DNA from: Calendula officinalis
Lineage: Eukaryota; Streptophyta; Magnoliopsida; Asterales; Asteraceae
Assembly: GCA_963853835.1 (NCBI GenBank)
Contig: OY970829.1
Span: 7,112,446 to 7,176,445, forward strand
DNA length: 64,000 nt
Direction of reading: 5' to 3'
The notes under the pieces are model-generated. The model was not told where the DNA came from. It did not search any database and was given only the letters and a program-made list of their open reading frames with translations. The position numbers were made by a program, and so were the translations under genes. Shown here piece after piece: positions 46,246 to 56,042 of the stretch (the stretch's first letter is position 1; every line of letters starts with the position of its first letter).

Positions 46246-46993
46246 TGTTAGTGATTTACGGTTTAATCAAGTAAAACGCAGCGGAAAATAATATATAAAT
46301 CACTAATAACGGATCTACATATTGACAATATAATTAAGCATGAATATCAAAGAGTTAGGATGAAAATCATAACCTTGAAGCCTTTGATTACGCCAACGAT
46401 TGAGGAAGAATAACTCCAAGAATTCAATGTAGAATTCCTCTAATAGTATCCATACTACACCATATCAATAACACCAATTGGAATGCTAGTCCCTTGATCA
46501 AGAATCAAAACCACGTGAACTACAAGAACAGAAAAACAAACGATTTTATTTTTCTTCTTATTTTGTTGCACGTTTAACCCAATGAAAAGGAGGAGGTATT
46601 TTCCTTTTTGTTTTTGGCGTAAGATCACCAACTGCTACCAAAACCCCTTTTTACTTTCTTTTCTATTGCGGCTGTGTTAGGGGGCGAGAGGGAGGATTAG
46701 GTTTTTATTTCTTGCTCCCTAATTTAAGTATATATTTCCTAATTACAAGTTAAGAGATATAACACTTAGCCTCTTGTACATTTGATTTTTTATGATTACT
46801 TACTAATATGTTTTAACTTAACAATTAATTAAAACATAACTAGCCAAGTAATTATAGTTTATATAAATAATATAATTACCCTAATTATATTATATATATT
46901 AAATGGTGTTTGGTGTATAAGTGTGTGACCCTTTAGGCTCACATACGTCTAGCCATATAACTATATGTCATGTACGTGAAGCATATTCCAACA
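46246..46993 (-). repeat. 5' LTR of old copia element
   Basis: 748 bp, partner of 36444-37181. It starts TGTTAGTG and ends CCAACA. Confidence 0.9.
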
Positions 46994-46998
46994 GCAGG

Positions 46999-47953
46999 TA
47001 GTGTGGAGAATGCTTGAAGAACCTCCATAGCCACCGGGTGATATTTATTTTACTTATAAAGATTAAACATGTGACATCCTCTTGAGAATGTAATCCTTAT
47101 TAAGATCAAATCTAATCACATGTCACCACCCTTGTGTATGGGTGACAATTTATGACCCGATATGGAACCCGATATGAAACCGATACAAAAATTAATAGGT
47201 TAAATTTGAGGCAAAGAAGATCCGGGCAAGTTTTGGGTCATCTCAACTAACGTTTTTATTAAATGAGTTAGATTCAAGTTTGTTGATAATTTAAATGGTT
47301 CGACCGCCAACCCAATTAATTATTACAATATGTTTAAAAATAAATATATTTATACTTTACTAGTTCATATATATATTTTAAAAAATAGATATATTTTAGT
47401 AGGTTTTGCATATAATTTTTAAAAGTTGACTTGTTTGACATGTAGATTTAAATCGTTAACGTGTTAAGCATGTTCCATGAGTCGTGTTCACGGTTAAAGT
47501 AAACATGTTTTTTTGTGGAAACGGCAAATGATACAACGGAAGCCTACTCGCATTATTCCAGCGAGCACCCCGGGTTAGAACTCTTTTACAGGACAAACCC
47601 ACCCCCAGGTTCGAGCTCATTTAAAATAAACATGTTAGGGTTGAGATATCTAACATGTTTTTATATATAAGTTGGTTTCAGATTAAATATTTTTGACCCA
47701 CAAACTCAAACTGAATTACCATCCTACATTGCTATAGTAATAACCAAAGTTTAGCACATTTTGTGATAATAATTTTATAAAATTACGTTTACTATTATTT
47801 ATACAACAAATTAATAATTATAATGCGTAACCTACTTTTTAATGTTATTATTAAATAACAAACCCTTGTTTACTCAAAAAGGGATTTGAACATTTGACTA
47901 TTTGATTCTTGTCATTAAACTTTACACCAAACTAAATAAAGTATAATCCTTCA
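46999..47953. other. intergenic, nothing recognised
   Basis: AT-rich sequence between the old copia and the MITE upstream of the SOFL gene. Confidence 0.5.
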
Positions 47954-48269
47954 TACTTCCTCCGTATCAAAATAAGTGACACAAATTGACTTACACGATT
48001 TTTGAGGTAAAAGATTAAAGTAGATGTTAAAATATATTAAAGTACATAGTTCTGGAGAATGAGTCTCACTTTTCTTGAATAAAGTGATATTAATGAGTTT
48101 TAAAAGTAAAAGTAAGGGTATAAGGGTAATTTCACTTTATTAAAGTGAATAGTTAGTGGGTATGGGTCCCACTATTTTTACCAAATAAGGAAAGTTTTCA
48201 AAGTGTGTCACTTATTTTGATACACCCCAAAATGGAAAATGTGTCACTTATTTTGATACGGAGGAATTA
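47954..48269. mobile_element. Stowaway-like MITE upstream of the SOFL gene
   Basis: About 316 bp between TA dinucleotides. Left TIR CTTCCTCCGTATCAAAATAA is matched by the complement at the right end. An extra internal copy of the right TIR (GTGTCACTTATTTTGATAC) lies about 45 bp inside. It belongs to the same family as 28867-29142. It ends about 480 bp before the SOFL start codon, so it may sit in the promoter. Confidence 0.85.
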
Positions 48270-48751
48270 TTATATTCAGAAATAGAATAATATAGTAATA
48301 AATATTATTATTAGATAGAGAGACACACAAGAGACATACATAAACACCTACAGAGAGACCAACCCAACTGGCACTTTATGATTTACTCACCCCCTCGAGT
48401 GCATGCTGTACATCACGACAAAATTAGTCTAAGATTTCCCTCTGATTTCCTTTTCCTTTTCTTCTTCCCCCAATTTTATCATATCTCTCAATTTTTTCTC
48501 CCAAAAAATATATTTTTAAATTACTACATATTATTTTTCCTATCTCTTCATTCTTTACTACTTGCTTCCTCTCCTCTGCATATTATTAATACACTAGAGT
48601 CAATAATATATATATACCGATATATATACTCACACACATTCACATATCTCTTCCACCTCATTTCCATTCTTGTTATTTACTTGATAAAATCTTGAAATAA
48701 CAAAAAACCCATTTGGGATTTTGATTCATTGTTTAAATTCATTTTTCAAAA

Positions 48752-49633
48752 ATGGAACAAGTTTTTGGTTCAGAATGCAGTAGTGGGTGTGAGTCTGGTT
48801 GGACTTTATACTTGGAACAATCCATGTATCCTTCACATTCTCTTCAAAATCACAACAAAGATGGTGAAGATTTCATCTGTAAAAAAACCTCATTTACACA
48901 TGAATATGATGAAGATGAAGAAGAAGATATGTCAATGGTTTCAGATGCATCTTCTGGGCCACCACATTTTCAAGAACAAGAACATGAACAAGAATGCTGT
49001 AACAAGATTTCTTCTACAAATGGAAAAACGCAAAAGATTCCTAAAGATCCAAAATTATGTAGAAAGGTTCAAGATTTGCCTTCTTTTCTTGATGATACTG
49101 CTAGTTCCCCCTTCTTCAATTTCTCAAATGTAAGTTTTTTTTTTAATAAAAAATCTAAAGATTGGATTTTTATGATAATTTATGGAAATCCCGATGTGGG
49201 TTTTGGATAAAATTAATTAATTTAGTTGGTTTTTATTTCTTTTTTGACAGAACAATCTAACAGTGCCTACAAAGAAAGCTTCAATGGAGGAAAATGACGT
49301 TATGGACTACTCGCAGGGCTATTCAACTACTTACTTTGAGGTACTTTATAAAAAAATTAAATTATTTATTGAACAAATTATTGGGTTTGCTACAAATAGT
49401 ATGATTACATAATTGATTATTGTTCATGATTTTTAATAATACAGGGGAAATTTGCATTTCAAGATCAATTTGGGTATTACCACCCTTCTGTCTCTGGTGC
49501 TCAATTGCCACAAAACCAGTTAAGTTCACTGGTTTTTTATGCATTGTTGGGTTGTACTATTGAGTGTAACAATAGCTAACAAAATGTACATATGGTAATG
49601 CACAGATGGTTTGATGGAAAAAGGTGGAGATGA
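48752..49633 (+). CDS. SOB FIVE-LIKE (SOFL) protein (189 aa, four exons)
   Basis: Exons 48752-49129, 49251-49340, 49445-49518 and 49606-49633 join in frame through GT-AG introns to 189 codons. The N-terminus carries the SOFL-A motif (ECSSGCESGWTLYLEQS, about 8-24) and the acidic stretch is followed by SOFL-B (DMSMVSDASSGPPH, about 59-72). It ends with WFDGKRWR. In Arabidopsis SOB5 and SOFL proteins raise cytokinin levels and affect leaf senescence; the biochemical activity is not known. No signal peptide or membrane span. The ATG is the first in frame with the SOFL-A motif. The gene appears intact. Confidence 0.92.
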
Positions 49634-50395
49634 AGTTTATCAGTGAAGTTGTTTAGAAGAAAATGGCATGGTTTATCAGAGCAGGAGGATTCAGATCCAA
49701 AAGGAGAGATCTTGTTCCTTCTTTTTTTTTCATTTTTTTTACAATTTTTTCTTTTATTTTTTTAGATGTTAATTTGTTAATTGCAATGCAATGAAAACAA
49801 CCCGAGGGGAAAAAAATCTGGGAAATAATTTTTCATGTTGCTCAGAAATTTTCCATGTCAACAAAATCTAGACAACCATTTCTACATTTTTCCAGAGCAG
49901 AAATTGCTAAATCCAGATCATTGGACAGATCTTTATGCAATTATGCATGAGTCATTGTTCTGAAATATAATACAGTATATAGACTGCCTATTAAAATGAC
50001 ATACAATGATATAAACCAAACTCGGCAAGTTTTAGAGAACATTTAATGTAAAAAACTATAGAATTTAGGAAAAAGAATAGTTTAAAAAGAAAGAACTAGT
50101 AATAACTAATAAGTAACGACTTGTTTTGTTATTTTTATATCAATTATGTGTTAAAAAAATTATCATTTCGGGAATACATCAATATGCTTCACGTGGTTGT
50201 AACTCAAAATGTTTTCACTACGTTATTTAACTGTTTTACACGATATTATAAACAATCCTATAAATAGTAATTTTGTTAATGTATGGTCTGTTTTCGCACT
50301 ATTTGAGCTTTAAATAGCTCTAGCTAGCTATGACTCTTTTCAATAAGTCTTTCCATAATATCTTTCATAAGTTACATAATACTCTCTAGTAATCA
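49634..50395. other. 3' flank of the SOFL gene
   Basis: T-rich 3' UTR-like sequence up to about 49790, then AT-rich intergenic DNA. No other gene seen. Confidence 0.55.
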
Positions 50396-50462
50396 GGGTG
50401 TGTTTGAGGAGGTGCAGCATGTGCAGCCGCACAAAGCTCATACTTTAAAGGTTGCCCATTTT
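50396..50462. mobile_element. end fragment of the CAGGG hAT MITE family
   Basis: Starts CAGGGTGTGTTTGAGGAGGT and continues GCAGCCGCACA, matching the complement of the right end of 17244-17462 and 36187-36403. The rest is lost where the TA-repeat begins. Confidence 0.7.
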
Positions 50463-50477
50463 TTTTGCCTCATATAT

Positions 50478-52071
50478 ATATATATATAGTGTAGAATTAA
50501 AATCAGAACCAATTAAGGTTACAGAACCGGAAAAACTCTTTTGGACCAATCAGGGTTAAGATAAATCCATTTTTTTAATTAGTTTAATTTAATTCGACCA
50601 AGGGTGGTATAGGAATTTCGTATTTGGATTTATTCCTGGTAACTGTTAAGATTTGAATACCATCCTTAATTATAGGATGGTTAGTTTCTCTCATTCTTCA
50701 TTCTCTCTCTTCGTTAACCTAGCCCCCACTTTCTCCAATTCAAATTCTCTCTCGATCTAATTGGCGAAGAAATCACCGCCACCAATTCATGAATTAATAT
50801 CAGGTGTGTTTGTTTGTGTTAGTAATTTTTAGTTTCTTCTGATGAATCTGAATTTAAAATCTATTTAGATTTAGGGTTTTTTTGGTACTGATGTTTCTAT
50901 ATTTCGTATGGATTTAGAAATGTGATTTTGATTTCGGTTTCGGTTTTGATTTTGATTTTTGTTTATTTTTGTTAAATCTCGGTGGCAAAGAAGTTGGGGT
51001 AGAGGTTTATCTCCTGTGAAATTGAGAAATATGTTGAAGAAAAAGTAGAAGCAAATTGGGGAAGATGCAATTGAGTCTACTACTTTTTACATTTTGGAAA
51101 ACCCACTTGTTGAAAACCATTTGTTTTTAAGATATGTTGACTAAGTCAAAGACAGATGTTGGTCAACTTCATACGAAACTTCATGATTCAAGATTAGAAC
51201 TTTTTACGTTTTGGATTCAGGTATGTAGAAATGGTGATTATTAATTAGGTATTTAATATTAATTAATTTGTTGTTATGATAACAGAGAATTTGAGGAATA
51301 GAGGGATAAAGGATTGTAAAGGGAGACTGAATCCAGTATAAGTGGGTTTTCTAATTTTCTAACTCTATTTTTTTAATCTATGTAATCAGGTCTCACAGAA
51401 TTCCAGATTATATACGTTTTGGAATGGATACGCCTGTGTTACATGAGAGGAAAAGAATATGATGAAGATCAATACATAAATGTTGTTTTTTTATACATCA
51501 GTTTTATTTTGTATACATGTATGCATTTGTATGAATTCTTGTTTTTTTAAATAATTTAGAAGCATATATTATAGCATACATGTATGTATATGTATAAACA
51601 TGAATGTATTTGTTTTTTATATATATTTAGAAGCATTTATTATAGCATATATAATTTAGAAGCATTTATCATAGCATACATATATGTATACGTATAAACA
51701 TGAATGTATTTGCATGGACATTAATGTATTGAGTGAAAAGCAAAAAATAATTTCATAAAAGCATAGATGTATTCACTCTATAAAAAACTGGAGCTGAAAT
51801 TCGATAAGAAAAAAATTTTAATTAAAAAAATCCGACTTTGCTTATATGAAATAGTATTATTTGGATATTAGGAATGGAAACTACCTTACCAAATTTTTAG
51901 GAAGTATTAAACATAAATCAGTTACCTTAAAAAACTGGAATTATGAACTTCCCAATATGACCTTATGAATTTAATATAAAAAATATATATTAGATTATAT
52001 TATCTTGAATTTGATTGACTTATAAATGGTTTTGCGCAACTGTATCTTAAAATGGTTCTGCATATAATTCA

Positions 52072-52072
<1 letters not shown>
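50478..52072. repeat. TA-microsatellite-bounded element, possible captured genic sequence
   Basis: Lies between a short (TA)n at about 50474-50491 and the long (TA)n at 52073. The left end AGTGTAGAATTAAAATCAGA looks like a repeat terminus. Part of the inside (about 50690-51230) has a gene-like feel: a pyrimidine-rich leader with TCTCTCTTCG, CACCGCCACC, a possible donor CAG|GTGTGT and a second CAG|GTATGT. No reading frame could be supported. Boundaries are tentative. Confidence 0.4.
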
Positions 52073-52167
<95 letters not shown>

Positions 52168-52168
52168 A
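52073..52168. repeat. (TA)n microsatellite, about 95 bp
   Basis: Nearly pure TA dinucleotides with one interruption near 52157. It forms the boundary between two TA-flanked elements. Confidence 0.95.
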
Positions 52169-52538
52169 AGTGGGATCCGGTGAGGACTCGTGAGGACACC
52201 TCAAAAAAATTTCAAAAAATTCCGAAAAAAATATATATAACTCACCATGATAATTACTACATTTGACCAAAAAAAAATTTCGAAAAAAAATTATGATCCA
52301 CTTTTTTTTGCGGATCATAACAATGATCCATATTTTTTTTGTGGATCATTATTATGATCCATATTATTTTTTTTTGGATCATTTTTGAAAAACTTTTTTT
52401 TTTGATCTTATAGGCTGCGATTTAGATATTTAAAAAAGATTTTTTTTTGAAAAAAGTTTGTTTTGGATCATTTTTGGTGTTTTTTTTGGAGTCCTCGCAG
52501 TCCTCACCGGGAAAAGAGTCCTCACCGGATCCGGACCC
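52169..52538. mobile_element. short non-autonomous element bounded by TA repeats
   Basis: Left end AAGTGGGATCCGGTGAGGAC and right end GTCCTCACCGGATCCGGACC are inverted repeats around GGATCCGGTGAGGAC. The inside has A/T homopolymers and hairpins of the GGATCATAACAATGATCC type. No coding sequence. TATATA lies at both sides. Confidence 0.7.
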
Positions 52539-52548
52539 TATATATACA

Positions 52549-53593
52549 TAAGTGGGATTCGGTGAGGACTCCAAAAACGGTGAGGACTCGTGAGGACACC
52601 TCAAAAAAATTTCAAAAAATTCCGAAAAAATATATATATAACTCACCATGATTATTACTACATTTGACAAAAAAAAGATTTCGAAAAAAAATTATGATCT
52701 ATTTTTTTTTTTTTGCGGATCATAACAATGATCCATATTTTTTTTGTGGATCATTATTATGATCTATATATATTTTTTTTGGATCATTTTTGAAAATTTC
52801 TTTTTTTTGGAATGTGAGAATTAGGCAAAAAGACGCGCGGTGGCATTTTTGTAATTAAGTCCAACTTTCTCTGTCCCAGACGCGGTGGCATTTTTGTAAT
52901 TAAGACCAACTTTTCTTTAATCATCGATGATTAAACTGGGTGTAGTGTTTAATCATCAATTATTAAACTTTTGAGATTGTTTTTAATCATCGATGATTAA
53001 ACCCAACCCCAGGTTTAATCGTTAATGATTAAACACATTATCAAGTTTAATCATCGATGATTAAAGAGCATCTTATGATTATTACACAGATAAAGTTTAA
53101 TCATCGATGATTAAAGTTTAATCATCGATGATTAAAGAAAAGTTTAATCAAATAATAAAGAAAGCAAACACGCTAATCATCGATGATTAAACAACATCTT
53201 ATAAAGAATTAAGAATCTAAAAAACGGAGACAAGTTTAATCATCGATGATTAAACAGCATCTTTGATTTTAAAGACAAAATTGTTCTATTAATCATTGAT
53301 GATTGAACACTACACCCAGTTTAAATCATCGATAATTAAAACAATCTCAAAAGTTTAATAAAACCAAGTTTAATCATCGATGATTAAAGAAAAGTTGGAC
53401 TTAATTACAAAAATGCCACCGCGTGTGGGACAGAGAAAATTGGACTTAATTACAAAAATGCCACCGCGCGCGTGAAAGAAAGTTGAACTTAATTACAAAA
53501 ATGTCACCGCGCGCGTGAGGGCTGGAAGGAGATGAGTGACTGAGATCTATTCTCACATTCTCACCTAATATATTAATTCTCAATGGAACTCAC

Positions 53594-53594
<1 letters not shown>
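52549..53594. mobile_element. second TA-bounded element, invaded by a palindrome-rich element
   Basis: The left part (52549-52809) is a near copy of 52169-52430: same AAGTGGGATTCGGTGAGGAC start, the same order of A/T runs and the same GGATCAT hairpins. The matching right end appears as AATGGAACTCACTTC at 53582-53596 before the second (TA)n. The insert 52810-53560 separates the two. The pairing of the ends is inferred. Confidence 0.55.
52810..53560. mobile_element. TIR element with an array of 20-bp perfect palindromes
   Basis: 751 bp with exact 12-bp ends GAATGTGAGAAT / ATTCTCACATTC. Just inside, CGGTGGCATTTTTGTAATTA occurs twice at the left and its complement three times at the right. The centre (about 52914-53390) holds about twelve copies of TTTAATCATCGATGATTAAA, seven or so exact, the rest with one to four changes. 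Spacing is irregular. Larger mirrored blocks (ACTGGGTGTAGTG and CACTACACCCAGT) show that the two halves are also inverted relative to each other. No coding region. No clear target duplication was found. Confidence 0.85.

Positions 53595-53659
<65 letters not shown>
53595..53659. repeat. (TA)n microsatellite, about 65 bp
   Basis: Pure TA dinucleotides beside the right end of the TA-bounded element. Confidence 0.93.
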
Positions 53660-53662
<3 letters not shown>

Positions 53663-53830
53663 CTTGAATTTAGGGGCTCATTTTCATCTATTTACACAGG
53701 GCATTCAGAATTTCGGAGATCCCCTACTAGGAATAATATATTGTAGGCTTGTAGCTAATCTAGAAAGGTCTTAAATATCCTAAATAATACCCATGTATGA
53801 AGAAACATCTACATGGTTCAAGTTTTAGAA

Positions 53831-53976
53831 ACTAACCTCGTGACATCTAGCTCGCATCCAAAAGAATTTATATTTGTTACTGCATGATTAATTACTTTTT
53901 ATTACTAACCTCGTGACATCTAGCTCGCATCCAAAAGAATTTATATTTGTTACTGCATGATTAATTACTTTTTATT
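53831..53976. repeat. exact 73-bp tandem duplication
   Basis: Unit starting ACTAACCTCGTGACATCTAG at 53831 and again at 53904, apparently identical. Non-coding; a recent duplication or an assembly artefact. Confidence 0.9.
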
Positions 53977-54998
53977 ACCAATCAAGTTAATTATGTGACA
54001 GTTATTAATATTCAAATTATTTCTCTGGATTTATATGATCATGAGAAAAGGTCTTGCCAAAAAGTGAAAAGATTTAGACAATAATTGGCAACACCATGTC
54101 TACTTTCCGAAAGATTTGGCAACTTTTCAGCTTTGATCATATGCAATGGGAGTGGACAAAACAGCAAAATTACTTTACAAAATAAATAAACACAAACATA
54201 CAAACATACACATTTTTTTAACATGAGTTCTGAGTCGCTTTGGAAGCCGACTAATTTCAGAACGGCCACCCATTTTGCTACTTATAATTCGTGTGTATTT
54301 ATTTTCTTTCTCGATTGAAATCCCTTGAAGATTTAAGCATTATTATTATTATCTTAATATATAGAGATTACAAGTAGAAAATATAAGGGCTTAATGAGAA
54401 AAATGAAACTAAATCAATTATCTCCTAATTCTATAATAATGCAATATCCTCACATTTAATTATATTCTATTTAATTACTGTTAAAAATTGTCATCAAACA
54501 ATCTATAGTTTTCACTGCATGAATTACAACTAGAGCACATGGTGTCATGCCCGCCAAACTCATTTAATACATGACAACACCACACCGGCCGTTGTGTTAA
54601 AAACATGTCAAAAGACATACACCAAACCTTTAACAGTGGGTTAAAAGATTTTTCTTTTCTAAATTGTGATTGGTTTGAGATTTTTTTTAAGGTTCAAATA
54701 AATATCATATGAATGTTAAACAAGAGAGTAATTTTAAGATAAATGTTAGAATTATGTAAAAAGACAAAAATATTTTTAACACAACTTTAACATCTTGTGT
54801 AGGACGCAATAAAACATTGGGAAGAGGCTTTTTGTCTCTAATATTGACTTGGATGAATGTTCAGACAGAACTCACCCTCATATTTTTTTGAAGTTTTTAA
54901 TTTAGTTAAAAATACGAACCATTTGCATGAATGATACAGTATGCATCTAAATTGTACAAATAATGTTGTTTTTATAGAGTGTGCAAAAATAATGCTAT
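53977..54998. other. intergenic, nothing recognised
   Basis: AT-rich sequence before the Mutator-like locus. I could not find a TIR marking the left end of that element. Confidence 0.5.
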
Positions 54999-55222
54999 CC
55001 CCTAGTAGCACACCCGGATCCCCTTCTTTCCCCTAGTAGCACACCCGGATCCCACTTAAGGCTGCACACCCGTCTGTACCTCTGTACCTTGCGTACTTTC
55101 ATGTAGGAACCCCTAGTAGTACGCCCGGATCCCCTTGGGGTATCCCCGAGCCCTACGCCCGGATCCCCTTGGGGTATCCCCGAGTCATACGCCCGTATCC
55201 CACCTACACTGCCCTATATAAA
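54999..55222 (+). promoter_or_regulatory. promoter with five GGATCCGGG-type repeats and TATA box
   Basis: Five copies of CCCC...(8-10 bp)...CRCCCGGATCC at about 54999, 55031, 55110, 55144 and 55178, the last with GTATCC. They are followed by TATATAAA at 55215-55222, 72 bp before the ATG of the next gene. The same motif in the same orientation relative to the gene stands upstream of the transposase gene at 59476-59692. The GC-rich block stands out from its AT-rich surroundings. Confidence 0.75.
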
Positions 55223-55293
55223 CACTACATAAACGTTTCCATTCGCTACCCCATTTCATTTAAAAAACAATCTCTCCTTAATAGCAAAAAATC

Positions 55294-55908
55294 ATGAGTT
55301 CATCGAATAATGAGTCTCATCCGTATCACTACGTGCATGATTCACCTCGTAATTATGTAGATGAGATTGAGTTCGAGAATTTGATAGCCGAAGATTATGC
55401 TGATCTACATGCAGAAGAATTTAATGACGAGATGCAAGTATATTTTCAAAATTACGAGCAGGTTGATTATGATAAACATATTGAAAACCTGGCTGAAATA
55501 GGACCAGATGTTTTGCATCTCTGGCAATTTAAAATAAAGTTCGCGAAACATGTAGTAAAAAATCAAAGGATGGTATGCTAAAATCATATTTTTTTTTATA
55601 TTTTTAATATTTGCTCAATTAACTAAAATCATATAATTTTGTTGTATTTTTAGACTATACCTGCTTGGTTTGTCAGGCAGCATAACTACCTCTTTCAGGA
55701 CAAACATTGTATGATAGAAAGAGGCGATTCTCATGAAGTAATGGAGCTGCATGCTTATCCTGGGCAAGTTAAAATGAGTGGTAACTTCAAGAGATTTAAG
55801 AATGAAAACGGAATTCTGACTAACGAAGTTTGTACTTTTACCATAAATGCAGACTATCAGACTAATGGTAGAAATTTGATTTTTAGTGTTAAACGTGAGA
55901 ATGAATGA
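55294..55908 (+). CDS. unrecognised accessory gene of the Mutator-like locus (177 aa)
   Basis: Two exons, 55294-55572 and 55654-55908, joined by a clean intron (GTATGC...TTTTTAG) into 177 codons. The N-terminal half is acidic (many D/E, Y and N; about 25-60). The second half is basic (ERGDSHEV, YPGQVKMSGNFKRF) and ends in IFSVKRENE. No known domain, signal peptide or membrane span was recognised. It is convergent with the transposase gene (135 bp between stops) and its promoter shares the GGATCCGGG motif, so I infer an accessory role like that of mudrB in maize MuDR, without sequence similarity to claim homology. Both exons are open. Confidence 0.7.
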
Positions 55909-56042
55909 TATGTAATTTCAGTTTTAATGTATCACTTGAAATAAGAAACTTTTATTATTATTTAAAATTATATTAGTTAAGTAGCAATAAGAAACTTTTA
56001 TTATATTTAATTTAAAAACACACAACATTTTAAATTCTACAA

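Larger units (their letters stand above)
36444..46993 (-). mobile_element. old, decayed Ty1/copia element with nested insertions
   Basis: LTRs 36444-37181 and 46246-46993 flank minus-strand relics in the order gag, zinc knuckle, integrase start, RT, RNase H. The flanks GCCGG (36439-36443) and GCAGG (46994-46998) are a target duplication with one mismatch. A primer site variant (minus strand TGGTATCACGAG, about 46233-46244) lies beside the right LTR. Nested inside are a hAT-like element (42378-42946), a truncated TRIM (41072-41404) and a solo-LTR-like repeat (38329-41065). LTRs differ by many substitutions and a 10-bp-scale indel, so it is clearly older than the other two copia elements. No reading frame survives complete. 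Confidence 0.9.

Noticed and set aside
52914..53390. Palindrome array as a CRISPR array
   Set aside because: Repeat units are perfect palindromes with irregular, partly zero-length spacing inside a plant TIR element; no spacer structure or cas genes, and the DNA is eukaryotic.
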